A stretch of 64,000 bases of DNA from Tolypocladium sp. Sup5 PDA-1 (Eukaryota > Ascomycota > Sordariomycetes > Hypocreales > Ophiocordycipitaceae). Below are positions 48,190 to 59,823 of the stretch, piece after piece. The notes beneath the pieces were generated by a model that did no database searches, had not been told where the DNA came from, and saw nothing but the letters and a program-made list of their open reading frames with translations. The stretch lies in the NCBI GenBank assembly GCA_000750105.3, contig JPHH03000012.1, forward strand, positions 1 through 64,000, given 5' to 3'. Numbering within the stretch: the first letter of the stretch is position 1; each line of letters begins with the position of its first letter. Made by a program: the position numbers and the translations under genes.

Positions 48190-49165
48190 CATGGTGGCGA
48201 ACGAGACGATAAATGAACGAGAAACGTGCGACGGGTTCGAACCTTTGTTTCCAACAGCTCATCAACCTTTTGTACTACTTATGGGCTCTTTGACTGCGGG
48301 ACGCCGCAGTCGACGAGAGCTTCTTTTCACGATTCAAACCACCATCCGACGACTACTGGCGCAGGAATGGAAGGGGCTGGAACCTCCTCTTTGGAACATC
48401 ACCGGGTCGGATTAGTCTTTTGCGTCATATGTAAAGTGTATTTTTTGGGTATTCTTTCTTTTCAATACATGAGCTGTTGGCAGAATCATTGATCGCTCGT
48501 GAGTTCCATGAGAGATATTGTGCGTAGAAGTCGACGAGTTGAAACGTACAGCGGCCAAGCCGCGACAAAGGGACGAGAGTTGGACAGTGCCGAGTCCAGA
48601 AGACAAAGGGTAGACGTGTTGCTGCGCAAAGGGTCGGCAATCGCCCAGTTACTAATCTTGGCTGATGCCTGAGAGAGCAGGTCTTGCTGACGAGGAATAT
48701 GGACGAGGCATATCAAGACTCGGAGCACCCGCGGCGGTTCTCCCACGTGAATGAGAGTATTACTTCGTTGGCACCAAAGGCTCAGCCGATCAACATAATC
48801 GCCCACTTCTCTTGACGAAATACAAATGGCCATTCGTTCATGCCAAGGATTACACACTAAAGCAACCAAGCAAAATTTTGTACAATCGAAGCGAAGTCGT
48901 CTGTCTGTATGGGAGTCGCCATGTAGGTAAGTTCCGACTTCACTTACACGGCAGGCACCCCTGCGTGCTTACCTAACAGCGGGGGAATGCACGCATGCGG
49001 CAAAAGCGGTGAGTCACCGTTGCACGGCAGAACCCGGGAGATTTTTCTGGAAAAAAAGAGCCTCTCCAGCGCTCGCACGCCAAACCGTCGCCCACCTCCA
49101 ACCAACCTTGCTCCAGAAATTTCCGACATAAATTTCGGGGCATCCAGCGCAGAAAAAAAGCAGAC
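48190..49165. other. Intergenic upstream of EBP2
   Basis: No gene was recognised. A GGTTCGAACC string at about 48233-48242 has no tRNA fold around it. Confidence 0.55.
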
Positions 49166-50556
49166 ATGGTCACCAAGAGCAGGCTGCGGATGGCATTGGC
49201 CGCGGAGAAGGGCGTCGACTTTAAGAAACTGAACCAGAAGAAGAAGCACAAGGCAGCGCTCAAGGAGAAGCGGGCAAAGGAAGAGCAAGATGGCGGGGCA
49301 CCGCTAAAGGACGACGACGAGGATGACGACGAGCTGGACGAAGCTGTCGAGGCCGCAGAGGACCATGATGATGATGAAGACGACGAGGATGACGACGAAG
49401 AGGAGGAGACTGAGAATGTTTGTCCAAGCCCACACGCCTCCGCGCACTTGCTCCTGCTGACACCGTCTGTTCCCCAATTGCAGCTGAATCTAGATGGTGT
49501 CGACGACAGCGACACGTCCGAGTCGTCCATAGAGCTCGAGGAGAAGATCATCAGAAAATCGACGTTAAAACCGAAACAACGGCCGGACGCGGACGCTGCG
49601 GACGAAGACGACGAGGAAGAAGAGGACGACGAGGACATCCCCGTGTCTGACCTCGAGGACCTCGACGACGAGGACAGGGAAGACCTCATCCCGCACACCC
49701 GCCTCACCATCAACAACACCTCGGCCCTCCAGGCCGCCCTCGACCGCATATCCCTCCCCACTGACAAGTCCGCACCCTTCGCCTCCCACCAGTCCGTCGT
49801 CGCATCCGCCGACACCGCCGACTCCATCCCCGACGTGTCCGACGACCTGCAGCGCGAGCTCGCCTTCTACTCCCAGTGCCTCGAGGCCGCCCGCCGCGGC
49901 CGCTCCCGGCTGCTCGCCGAGGGCGTCCCCTTTTCGCGGCCCAAGGACTACTTCGCCGAGATGATCAAGGAGGACGCCCACATGGACAAGGTCAAGGCCA
50001 AGCTGATCGAGGAGGCGGCGGGCAAGAAGGCCGCCGCCGAGGCCCGCAAGCTGCGCGACCTCAAGAAGTTTGGCAAGCAGGTGCAGGTGGCCAAGCTGCA
50101 GGAGCGGCACAAGGAGAAGCGCGAGACGCTCGAGAAGATTAAGACTCTCAAGAGAAGTGAGTCCCTGGTTTCCTATTGTGACTGTCCGAACTACCTATGC
50201 TGATACGGTTCCTCAATATAGAGCGACAGGAAGGTGGCGGCGATATCGGCACCAAGGAGGCCGACCTCTTTGACGTCGGCGTCGATACCGAAATCGCCAA
50301 GCACTCCCAGCGCTCCGGCAAGGGTGACCGGAAGGGCGATAGGGCCGGCGGCAAGCCCAACGGCAAACGCCAGAAGAAGGACGAAAAGTACGGCTTCGGC
50401 GGCAAGAAGCGCCACGGCAAGTCGGGCGACGCCGTCAGCTCCGGCGACCTGTCGAGCTTCGACGCCAAGAAGATGAAGGCCGGCGGCGCAAAGGGCAAGG
50501 GCAGCAAGTCAGCGCGGCCCGGCAAGGCCAGGAGAAAGGCCATGTCCACGAGGTAA
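49166..50556 (+). CDS. EBP2: EBP2 rRNA-processing protein
   Basis: Ebp2 is a nucleolar factor needed for 27S pre-rRNA processing and 60S subunit assembly. Exons 49166-49417, 49484-50156 and 50222-50556 give 419 aa (yeast 427). The N-terminus MVTKSRLRMALAAEKGVDFK is followed by long Asp/Glu tracts. The conserved EBP2 core contains DLQRELAFYSQCLEAARRGR, PFSRPKDYFAEMIKEDAHMDKVK and a lysine-rich coiled coil (KKFGKQVQVAKLQERHKEK). KYGFGGKKRHGKSG follows near the C-terminus. The first intron (66 nt, GTTTGT to TTGCAG) is in phase and stop-free but lies between acidic blocks where its VCPSPHAS product is out of place. The last intron ends in ATATAG. Confidence 0.93.
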
Positions 50557-51654
50557 TTGCGCGCGGCTCTGCGTCCATCTGCAAGTATCTGTATGTATCT
50601 CGGGTTCCCAGATCGGGGCTGCCTGTGGGGCCGCATCCCGGGCTTCGGGAGCTCCTCCCGAAAGATAGATCCCTGGGGCAGCGCATCGGGGGGTTTCGTT
50701 CAAGACAAAAGGCATGGGTTTCGGCGTCCGGTAGCTGTAGTAGTTTAGTTGTTGCACCAAGTTCCAGGTTGATTGCCGCTTACATTAATAACTGATGTGC
50801 AATATATGTGCCTAGGTACTTCGTACACAGGCGTGGTTCATGTACTTCCCCGTTCGGCATGTCCACAGTGGCACGGACTTCGTCTCAACTTCATGTTTAT
50901 TCCAACGTCACAGGCACGTGCCCCCGGATCCATCGCCACATCGGCAACGTTTGTGCTAATACATACAGCCTCATAAGCACGGAGTACTCGAGCATGGCAG
51001 TGAGGAGGGATATAGACGCTTCTGCCTCGGCAGGTTTGTATAACTTCATAAGGTCGTTGGTCCATTCATCTATGACGGAAAAGAATATGTAGAAGATTCT
51101 GACTAGCCCTCGTGTCCTCCCACCGTCAGTCGCTGCAACCAACATGGTCTCATCCAGCCTCTCAACAAACTTTTCCGTGTGCAACTCCGTGGCGCCTTGG
51201 ACTGTCCTGTCCTGCAAGGGCGCCGGCCGAGTCCCATCGAACCGTTGAGGGTGAAGGTGAGGTGAGCAGATGCCGGCATACGTGGACACGCAGTTATGTA
51301 TGCACATGTATGTATGTATGGGCTTGTCGTAGCACCCATGGATGGCCATGAATCCAAGGCGGCTTAGGACGTAGAGTGCGGCCGCCATCGCGCGTCGGGT
51401 AGCGGATAGCAACTAGGAAGCAAAATAAGGGAATCCCCACAAGTGGCCATCTTCAAATGCCAGTGTTCGACCCCTGGACGCCGTGAAACCCGTGGTATCG
51501 AGAGGAAATGCCGCGCGCTGTTCAAACGCTTTGCTGTGCTATGCATTCGCAACCTTTCAGTAAACTCGTGAAAAAAAATTGAAAATCAGATGTCGCTTCT
51601 CCACGTCGGCCCAGACGTTTCAACGTCGCGGATCCGTCGTGGCCCGTCGGCGGC
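50557..51654. other. Convergent intergenic, EBP2 to samB/MUB1
   Basis: About 1.1 kb without a recognised gene. A near copy of the nonamer (CACGGAGTA) lies at 50978-50986. Confidence 0.6.
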
Positions 51655-53526
51655 TCATTGTGAGGCGGCCACACACCAATGGCGGTGGAAGGCCCAGGCG
51701 CTTTTCTGGCATTCCTTACTGCAGTACTTGGTACGCCGGCATCGACGACATTTGGCAAACTGCCGGGTGTACTCTTCCCACTTTCCGCATTGATAGTACG
51801 CACACTGGCGGATGCCGCCACGTGTATCGTCCTTGCGGCAGAGATTGCGCATAACGACGCCCGCCCAGTATTGCATGTCAGTGCTGTGGTATCTGACGGT
51901 GAACTTTTCGACAAGAGGGAACAGGTTGAAGTCGTTGGGCAAGAGGTATTCTTCGTCGGCAGCGGTGTCGGAGTCCTCCGCATCAGATGCCTCTTCTTCG
52001 CCATCGAGAAGGTCGAGATCCTTGCCAATGGTAAGCTTTGGCACGAGATGGCTCTTTTGGAAGTAAGACCGCAGGCCACAGTATTTGGAGACGTAGGCGA
52101 GCAACTGCAGCGACATGAGAACGTCCTCCTCGCGGGGCATTGCGCTAAGCATCTGTTGGTTCGGAACGAAGTGACGGTCCAGCAGGTAGCGAGGGACGGC
52201 GGTATTGGGTGCCGTTGGCTGCGGCGGCGTGACCATGGCGGGTCGATTCGGCGACAAGCCCATCGGCGGGACGGGCGTGGGGTTGGCATTGTTTCCGATG
52301 CTACCATCAATCGGAGCGCGATGGGTGATGTTGAAGGTTCCCGCGTCTTGGTGGGTTTCCGACACGGTTGGGTTCGTCAGCTCGAGGGAGGCTCCGGCCA
52401 GAATGCTCTCGCCGTCCTCCATGGAAATGTCCTGAATGCCGACGGCGGATTGAATCTCTGTAGTTCCCGTCATCTCGGCATCTGGGGACTCGTCTGACGG
52501 CATACTGTCTGCGTTGAGATCGTCAGTCTCGACCGTGGAGTTTTGGTGTCTGATCGACGGCCTTCTCCGCGGTCGGTTGGAGCCATCCATGGTCGTTGCT
52601 GCTCGAACCGTCGGCGAGCGCAGCTGAGGCGGCGGAAGGGGCGTGGTGGGCGAAGTCGGCTGTGAAGCCAGATCCACTTGACCGAACGGCGCCATTGACG
52701 CCAAGCGGTCGACGTCGCGTACCGGCCGGACGAAGGAGTCGATGCTGTCCATTCCCGGCCCGGTCGTCGCCAGAGGCTGCAAGGGCTGGCCGGGGATGAT
52801 GGCCGCCGCATGCCGGCCATCGGCCCCACGGAAGCTGTGACGATGGCGCGTGGGAGTGATTGTCGGCCGTTCTGGGGTGGCTAGCACGCTCCGCGGAGCT
52901 GCAACGGACTCGATGCTTGGTTGCGCAGCGGCAGTGGATGGGCCAGCATACGTGGCAGATACATCGATGGACGGAGGAGGGCCGTGCCTGCGGAGGGACC
53001 TCGGATCAGACTCGGGGCGGCCAGTACGGTTGGCAAAGGAGGGAGAGGCTTTGGAGGAGTTGCGGTGGTCATGGCCGCGGTGTCGGCGATGGTGATGGTC
53101 GTGTATCTGCTTCTGGTTGGCCTCTTCGGCCTTTTCGCGGCACTTGTCGATGACCTTGATGTAGTTGTCGAGGATGGTGGCAATGACGGGTACCATGTCG
53201 GCCTCGACGACGCGGGTCCGTACGTTTTCGGTGCCTCGCACACCGATGTTGACGACGCACTGGAAGGCCAGGTTCCACTTCCACATGCCCATCATATCTT
53301 TGCTGCGACCCTGCTTGAGGATGCAGACGAGGCGTTCGATTCCTCCATCGACGGTTAGGATGTCGCGGATGCGGGCCGACGAGGTGGTAAGGTATGCGAG
53401 GTGGTTGAGCGAGTTGATGAGCGGCAGGGTCGAGGTGCAATCGAGGGCCCGGCGGTCGTAGAGGGCCGTGGTAATACCCACGGACGCCTTGTTGACGTTG
53501 GGGATGCTGAAATTGACTTCTCTCAT
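51655..53526 (-). CDS. MUB1: MYND zinc-finger protein, samB/MUB1 type
   Basis: Mub1 pairs with the E3 ligase Ubr2 to direct ubiquitination of Rpn4 in yeast. The Aspergillus homologue samB affects hyphal morphogenesis. A single exon gives 623 aa. The N-terminal 150 residues (MREVNFSIPNVNKASVGITT, AYLTTSSARIRDILTVDGGI, WNLAFQCVVNIGVRGTE) form an armadillo-like region, followed by a long Ser/Pro-rich linker. SYFQKSHLVPKLTIGKDLDLL precedes the C-terminal MYND finger (CAYYQCGKWEEYTRQFAKCR with its CRRTKYCSKECQ and HRHWC). The start gives the normal family N-terminus and no intron is needed. Confidence 0.92.
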   Translation of the reverse strand: MREVNFSIPNVNKASVGITTALYDRRALDCTSTLPLINSLNHLAYLTTSSARIRDILTVDGGIERLVCILKQGRSKDMMGMWKWNLAFQCVVNIGVRGTENVRTRVVEADMVPVIATILDNYIKVIDKCREKAEEANQKQIHDHHHRRHRGHDHRNSSKASPSFANRTGRPESDPRSLRRHGPPPSIDVSATYAGPSTAAAQPSIESVAAPRSVLATPERPTITPTRHRHSFRGADGRHAAAIIPGQPLQPLATTGPGMDSIDSFVRPVRDVDRLASMAPFGQVDLASQPTSPTTPLPPPQLRSPTVRAATTMDGSNRPRRRPSIRHQNSTVETDDLNADSMPSDESPDAEMTGTTEIQSAVGIQDISMEDGESILAGASLELTNPTVSETHQDAGTFNITHRAPIDGSIGNNANPTPVPPMGLSPNRPAMVTPPQPTAPNTAVPRYLLDRHFVPNQQMLSAMPREEDVLMSLQLLAYVSKYCGLRSYFQKSHLVPKLTIGKDLDLLDGEEEASDAEDSDTAADEEYLLPNDFNLFPLVEKFTVRYHSTDMQYWAGVVMRNLCRKDDTRGGIRQCAYYQCGKWEEYTRQFAKCRRCRRTKYCSKECQKSAWAFHRHWCVAASQ

Positions 53527-56197
53527 GTTGGGCAGATGAAGGCGACAAGGGGCAAATCAGGGCGGGTTGGTCGACTGTCGTCGTCGGTGAGCGAAATGCG
53601 GCGTCGGGACGGCACGGTCGAAGCCGCGGAGCCCCCTCAGGAGAGGGGAGAGCGATGGAGCTGATGCAACAGCCAGGCTGGTGCACTTGAGCGCCGGAGC
53701 ACGAGGTGCTGGAGGATGAAGACTCGATGCCGTGGTCGGGGTGAGACGACGACGAGTCTGGTATGCCTCCGGGGTGGCCGTGTGGCGGATTCCGGCCGGA
53801 GGCAGGCAGTCGACAGGCGGTAGTTGGCAGAGAGTCGATGGCAGAGGCAGGTCGAGCGGCGCCAGGAAAAAGGCTGCTGGATGATGATGATGCGGAGGAA
53901 GATGATGGTACGGCGACGGTGGTGATGATGGGTGATGGGGAGGGTGGTTGACAAGGGAAGAGGCGAGTCGCTGGAGCGGACGGCGATGGCGCAGGTGTGT
54001 GGTGTTTCAGGCAGGGCTTGGGTCAACGGGGACCGAGACACAGAGGAGGGTGGCAGAGAGGAGACGAGGCATAAGCGTGACTGGAGGGAGGTGAGAGCGG
54101 GTGCCCAATTGGCAAATCCAAATGCCTCAGCGGCGGCAGCAGCGGCACGCGACGACGGGCGCTGCAAGGACGGCGAGGATTGCGAAACCAGGAGGGGGGC
54201 GATGGAGATGGAGACGACGAGGGAGAATCAGCAGCAGCAGCAGCAGCGTTGACCGTCGCCTTCGTGGTCGTTGATGGTCGTGATGGGAGAGACTGGGAGC
54301 CAAGGTAGGGTATTAACGGCCAAGCAATGGGATAGGCGACGAGAGGGGAGGAAAAACGGCGAAGGCTCCATGGCCCCGGAGGTTGGAGCCCCAGCTGCAG
54401 CGCTGTTCGCACGCTGTACGGAGTACGTACGGTACCTGTACCCTCACGAGATGAGACGCCTGCAGCGTCGGGGGCCGAGGTCGCCCAGGAGGAGGGTGGG
54501 TGGCCCAGGTGGTGGTGGCAGGGGGCTACAGGGGACGACGGTCCTCTGGCTCCAGTGCAGCGGTTTCCACGGGTGCGGAAGGATCAACACCTGTGCGGCC
54601 ACAATTAGTGCGTCTAATCTAACGGCCAATATATTCGTTCACGCTCTGCTTGCGTGAGTAGAAGAACGAATTCAGACGAACTGCCTGCTCTGCATCTAAC
54701 ACATCTACGGAGAGACCAAGCGACAACCTCGTAGATTGCATACATAAATATCCAAAGATAACCTGGTGGCAATTCCAGCTGCCACCTCCATCCTGCACCA
54801 TTAGGCACTCGCCGCCCTACGCACATCCATCACTGATGGCCTCCTCTGCTGGCGAGGACACGGGCCGCGCCTTGGGCCCCACGGTTGCCCGGAGCATCCC
54901 GCACTGTGTCTATTTGCCGCCTCCGGCGCCTCGACACTCGAACCCCGCCCACTGGCCGCGGCGCCTGAGCCCGCATCCGGCAGCTCAGCGGTGTCATCAC
55001 AGTGCGGATTCGGGAGGCAATGGCGGAAATACGCTGCTGAGCTCGGGGCTACCAAGACGTTCTTGATTTGGAAGCGTCGTCTCCTTGTGCCAGGGCCGCT
55101 GCATGATAGACAGCCAAGCGATATTAGGTAGTTTTGAATAGCCCTTCCTGGTCGGTGCTCGAGGCCATTGCCTTTGTCTGGAAGTCAGGGGGAGATCCAG
55201 GAGGCAAAATTGGATGGAGTGGTGTCTGACGCTCCTCCCTTTGTGTGCCCTGCAGGTCAGTTCTATCTACTGGAGCTGGTACCTCGCCTCCGAGCGACAT
55301 GCCTTTCGCCATTGACATAAGCCAACGAAGCCATTCAAGTTCAAGGTGTCGATGAATGGCGCAATGCAAGATTCTGGTGCCACACCGCCTGCCCTCAGGC
55401 AGTTGGTGATTTGTAGTTACTATTCCGCCCATTATCTATTCGTACCTACTTTACACTTGTACAGCGCAGAGAAGCAGGCAAGGTACATCTGCCCGATCTG
55501 GCGGCCATGCCAGTCCTGCGTCTCCGCGCTTGCCGCGCAAAAGCTAGGCTACCCAGTGCTTCAGTGCGGTATCCCGCCGCCTTCATGCACTTCCCAATCC
55601 GGCTGGCACCAGGATGCCTGAGGTAGCTAGGTAGTCCTAAAGATGAGACTCATCACGGTAGCTCATGAGGCTGCCAGGCATATGCCATAGAGCAGAGTTG
55701 CTGGCCATGGTACCAAGTCCTTTGCAGGTAAGAGAGGTGGCCATGGCTCGTCGACCATGTTGCCGCCTGAGTAGGTGTCCAAACCTTCGACATCACATCT
55801 TGGGCCGCCAATGGGACACTGGTTTCGCCCGGCAACGCCCGATAGTATCTCGATGAAAGTGCTGGCTCGATACAGCTTGACTCCTTGCCCGTAGACACAC
55901 ATTGTGCTGAACTTTGTCCGACAGAAAAAGTCAGCCTGTGAGCCGGCATCATGCAGCTGCAGCGTAACCCCAGGCATATATGCAGCTCGTATCGGGTTGG
56001 AGCAGACAGACCCCTTTCCATCATATTGCCCAGCGTTGACGCAAAAGCGAGAGCGGAGCTTTCCTCCGGCGGAGAGCAGCCGTGGACTTGAAACCCTTAC
56101 CTCAGGGCATCTCGCAGGTTAGGCATGTATCGCCAGGACAGATGTCGTCGCAGGACGGACTCCGTAGAGCGACGAGCGAGCAAAGCCATATAAGCGG
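53527..56197. other. Long intergenic upstream of samB/MUB1
   Basis: About 2.7 kb without a recognised gene. It contains GATGATG-type tracts at 53881-53940, a CAG trinucleotide run at 54229-54248 and a nonamer TACGGAGTA at 54417-54425. A minus-strand open frame at about 55663-55977 shows no family motif. The length suits a long 5' leader and regulatory region. Confidence 0.55.
54229..54248. repeat. CAG trinucleotide run
   Basis: About seven AGC/CAG units lie in the upstream region of the samB/MUB1 gene. Confidence 0.85.
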
Positions 56198-57217
56198 TTA
56201 GTCGCCGCTGATTTTGGCGTGTCGAAAGTATTTCATCCCAACCCATGCCACCACTACCCAGACCCAGGCCATGACAGCCGTCATGATGATGAGCGCCGGG
56301 TAGTATCCGACAATGGGCAGCGTTAGGTCGTCCTCGAGCTCCGGCGGAGCGTACGGCTTCTTTCCCACGTCCCACGCCCACTTCCAGATATCGAGACAGG
56401 AGCCCATGCCAATGACAAACACGAACCAGGTGACGGTGAGCACCACCCACCCCCACCACTCCGTCTCTGAGTAGTCCCAGTCCGAGTCGGGCGGTGGAAG
56501 CGCATTTGTAGAGATGCCGCTGTATGATAGTGGCGACTTGGCTTGCTGGAACGACCGCCGGCGCTTTCCAGTGCCGCGGTTGCCAAAGTAAGACTCGGAC
56601 CCCGACGACATGGACAGCCCGGGCCGTGGTGGCTGTGAGGCGGGCGGTATTTGCAGCAGGTCCTCCTCGTCCGTGGTCGAAGTATATGAGTTGGAGCGTT
56701 CTCTGTCTCGATCGGTATGGGAGCCCGCGGCAGTCCCCGTCTTGGACGGCGATGGAGGCGAGCTCACGTACGTCGACTGGCTGCTGACCTGGGCATCGCC
56801 CGGCGGCCGCTGGGGCAGGTCCGCAACCTTGAGGCCCAGGGCGTCGTGCTCGGCCATGGCGGCGCTGTTGGAGGGGGACCTTGATGAGTCAGGGTCCACA
56901 TCCGCCGCATGCGAAGTGTCGATGGTCAAGGGCCGGCCTTCTCTCCTGTCGCGCTGTGCGCCCCGGCCGAGCAGCGCCACCTTTCTAAGGGATCCTCTGC
57001 GTCGCCGTGTCTTGTGCTTCTGGACTGCGGCAGCGACCGCAGGCGCCGGGGCGGGAGGCGCTTCTTCATCGTCGGCCTCCTGGCGCGGCTTGGTGTCGGC
57101 CGAGGCTCGCATGAAGGGGAATCGGGAGAGCAGGCTCGAGCCGGAGGGAGCTCGTCGGTGGGACGCTCTCGGGGCCGGAGAATCATTGTGTTGGATGCTG
57201 CCCGTGTTTTCGTCCAT
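56198..57217 (-). CDS. Unrecognised membrane protein with two C-terminal helices
   Basis: A single exon gives 339 aa from the Met of MDENTGSIQHNDSPAP. An upstream in-frame Met at 57259 would give 353 aa. The first 240 residues are polar and low in complexity, with basic blocks (HKTRRRRGSLRKVALLGRG) and many Ser/Pro. Two hydrophobic segments then appear: WWGWVVLTVTWFVFVIGMGS (about 260-280) and YYPALIIMTAVMAWVWVVVA (about 308-328). A soluble loop CLDIWKWAWDVGKKPYAPP lies between them, and the end is KYFRHAKISGD. The conserved-looking C-terminus and disordered N-terminus suggest a fungal-specific membrane protein. I do not know a function. It is divergent from the Zrg17-like gene. Confidence 0.78.
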   Translation of the reverse strand: MDENTGSIQHNDSPAPRASHRRAPSGSSLLSRFPFMRASADTKPRQEADDEEAPPAPAPAVAAAVQKHKTRRRRGSLRKVALLGRGAQRDRREGRPLTIDTSHAADVDPDSSRSPSNSAAMAEHDALGLKVADLPQRPPGDAQVSSQSTYVSSPPSPSKTGTAAGSHTDRDRERSNSYTSTTDEEDLLQIPPASQPPRPGLSMSSGSESYFGNRGTGKRRRSFQQAKSPLSYSGISTNALPPPDSDWDYSETEWWGWVVLTVTWFVFVIGMGSCLDIWKWAWDVGKKPYAPPELEDDLTLPIVGYYPALIIMTAVMAWVWVVVAWVGMKYFRHAKISGD

Positions 57218-57971
57218 GGCAAGGAGCGACAGGCGCCAAGCCCGCGAGGTCATGCACAATGTCTTATTAACGTTCGGGACACGCTGGCTGTCGGTTGGTC
57301 GGGACTCGGCCGCGTGGAACGGTCCTCTGGCCTGGGCTGATCAGTGCCGCGGCATGGCGTGTGCTGCTGCAATCGAGGTGCTGGCGCGGGTACAGATAGG
57401 CCGAAGCTCGCTAGCTGGGCGCGCGGAGCTCTGCAAGGTCAGCAAGAGGGCGCAGGGCATCCAGACGGGGATGACGGTTCTGTACTGAAGGCTGGTGCTG
57501 GCGGTTGTTGGAGTTGAGATGCGCCAGCCCAGGCCGCGCTTATTAGCGTAGTTGCCACTCCGTCTAACTAACAGCATTGCACCAGACCTGCCTATCAGGG
57601 TGCGCGCGTCAACTGCCGCAGCTCGCTGACCCCTGACGACCTAAACCCAATCTTGGAAGTCGCAGCCCGCTCCCCTCCCTCGACAGCAACTGCACTCGTC
57701 ACTCCACATCCCATCCATACGAACACAAACAACCGCGCCTCTGCCCACCCTGATACTATCCGCCAACTTACATACAACGCAATTGGCCCAGATCGGATCG
57801 GACCAGTCAGCCAGACCGACAGCGGAGGCTGTGCCCGTCGACCACAGACGAATCGGGCTCACGGCGTCGGCTAGAAGCATGGCCTGCGTCGCACCGTGGC
57901 AAACCACTAAGCAACGCATCACCACCATCACCAACACCAGATAGCACCACCACTGCCTGCTGCTGTGGCTT
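57218..57971. promoter_or_regulatory. Divergent intergenic, membrane protein and Zrg17-like
   Basis: These 754 bp between divergent starts must contain both promoters. No other gene was recognised. Confidence 0.6.
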
Positions 57972-59398
57972 ATGGAGCCGACCAAAGCCTCATCTGCCGC
58001 CCAGCCTCCTCCGACCCTGATAATCGACGACGCCGACGCGTCTGCGCAGCCTCCTGCCGATCCATTGGCGCACGAGGCATCGCTCCTCTCCTCTTCCCCC
58101 GGCTCGCGTTTCCTCTCCCCGTCGTTCGCCATGTCCGCCGACGGCGATGTTGGGGAGACGGCCCCGGCGCCTGCCACCCCGAACCCTTTCAACTTCCAAA
58201 CCCAGGTGATTTCGACTTCACCGGTCAAGTCGGTACGCTACGACAGTCATGAAGCTGCCCCCAGCCCAGCCTCGCTAACGAGCAGCCCGCGCAGAACATT
58301 GGCCAACGTCGTGGCCATAGATACAAGCATAGTAGCATCTCAACCCAGCACCAAATCTTCCAAGAACCACCGCAGAGACCACCTCCCGTCCTCCCCGCGT
58401 CGCTACCAATACCCACCCTCGCCGAGGCGTGGAAGAGCATGCACAGGGACCAGCGCACCCGGCTCTACTGGAGCTTGTGCCACCTCGCCGTCGCCGTCTT
58501 CATCTTCTTCCGATCCGAGGGCTCACTTGCGGCAATGGCTCTATCGCACCTCGTTTTCTTCGATGCCGGCAGTGCCGCACTGTGTGTCGCCGTCGAGGTG
58601 CTCGGAAACTTTGAGGTCTGGCGCCGGAGCAGCATACGGCATCCCTTCGGGCTCGAGAGGGTCGAAGTGCTTGTTGGCTTTGCACTGTCCGTCTTTCTCC
58701 TCTTTGGAGGCTTCGACCTCGTTTCCCACAACCTCAAGCACTTCCTTGAGTCCCTCGGAGATCACGAGGCGCACCACGAGCATGCCCACGACCACGTTTC
58801 CGCTGGTTCTATCGACCTGGTAGCAGCCGTGGCCATTGTGAGCACGCTTGTCTCGGCCTACGGCTTGAGGAACCATGCGCGCATTGCAAAGGTCATGAGG
58901 GTTTCGTACCTGGCCGCTTTGCCCAGTGTCTTGTCCAACCCCTTTCACTTCCTGACCCTCTTCTTCTCGGCGTTGATAGCACTGCTACCACTGCTGTCAA
59001 TCTCGCTCTACACCTGGCTGGACCGACTCATCTGCGCAGTCATCTCCGTAGCCATGTTTGGCCTTGGAATGCGGGTAGCCATCGCCCAGGGCCTCATGCT
59101 CCTCATGTCATACGGAGGTAGCAACGGCGACTCTGGCGTAACGTCCGTCCTGCGCGAGATCGAGTCAGAGTCTGCCATTTCCCGCGTCGAGGAGGCTCAG
59201 TTTTGGCAAGTCCACTACGGCTTGTGCATGGCGAATCTCAAGGTCAGCGTGGCAAAGGGATGCGACGAAATGTCTCTCGGCAAGCTGCGCAACCGCATCT
59301 CTTCGCTGATCCAGAACCGCCTCGGCGAGGGTTACGGTACGGGGGGCAGCATTCGGTGGGAGGTGACTCTGCAGATGAACACAGATGCTGGCTCCTGA
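57972..59398 (+). CDS. ZRG17: Zrg17/Cis4-like cation diffusion facilitator family zinc transporter
   Basis: Zrg17 forms a heteromeric complex with Msc2 and moves zinc into the ER/Golgi. Exons 57972-58232 and 58295-59398 (62-nt intron, CTAAC branch site, GCGCAG acceptor) give 454 aa. A polar N-terminal region leads to TLAEAWKSMHRDQRTRLYWS. Transmembrane helices then follow (HLAVAVFIFFRSEG, MALSHLVFFDAGSAALCVAV, GFALSVFLLFGGFDLV, SIDLVAAVAIVSTLVSAYGL, FFSALIALLPLLSISLY), with a His-rich loop (HEAHHEHAHDH). The C-terminal half ends in a cytosolic domain (QVHYGLCMANLKVSVAKG). Zrg17-type proteins are diverged at the metal-binding acidic sites, which fits what is seen. Confidence 0.88.
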
Positions 59399-59823
59399 GA
59401 GATCTGAGGCCTTGTCGTTCTTGGATGTCTGAATTGGTCCACTTGCGACGCCATTCTGCGCGCATCTAGCGTTTTCCGTCGCCTTGTCGATTGTCGGCTA
59501 GGCCCTCCTGCACTACAATGTATTATGAATGACAGGAAGGGGACTTTGGATTATGTAAAGGGATTCAAGTAAATATTTTGTTTGAGGAGGGTATCCTTGA
59601 GCCATCATGGCGGCTGTCTATATCCGCAACTGGCCTAGTAGAACATGCATATCTGTAAATAGAGAAGAGAGCCCCCGAGAAACAAGTGCGCGTCTTGCTT
59701 CCGAAACGGGGAGGGCACGTCCTACGCCGAACAATTTGAACAAAACCACAAGATACCACTGGCATTGATGCCACCAAAGAACTCCCGAACATCGTGTCTC
59801 ATCTCAGGCCAAGAGCCGACGCC
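59399..59823. other. Convergent intergenic, Zrg17-like to MGM1
   Basis: These 425 bp lie between two gene ends. No gene was recognised. Confidence 0.7.

Noticed and set aside
48225..48245. GGTTCGAACC as a possible tRNA B box
   Set aside because: Flanking bases do not form a T-stem, and no acceptor or anticodon arm is present.
55663..55977. Minus-strand frame of 104 codons in the gap between samB/MUB1 and the membrane protein gene
   Set aside because: No family motif, no splice or promoter support, and overlapping competing frames of similar length.
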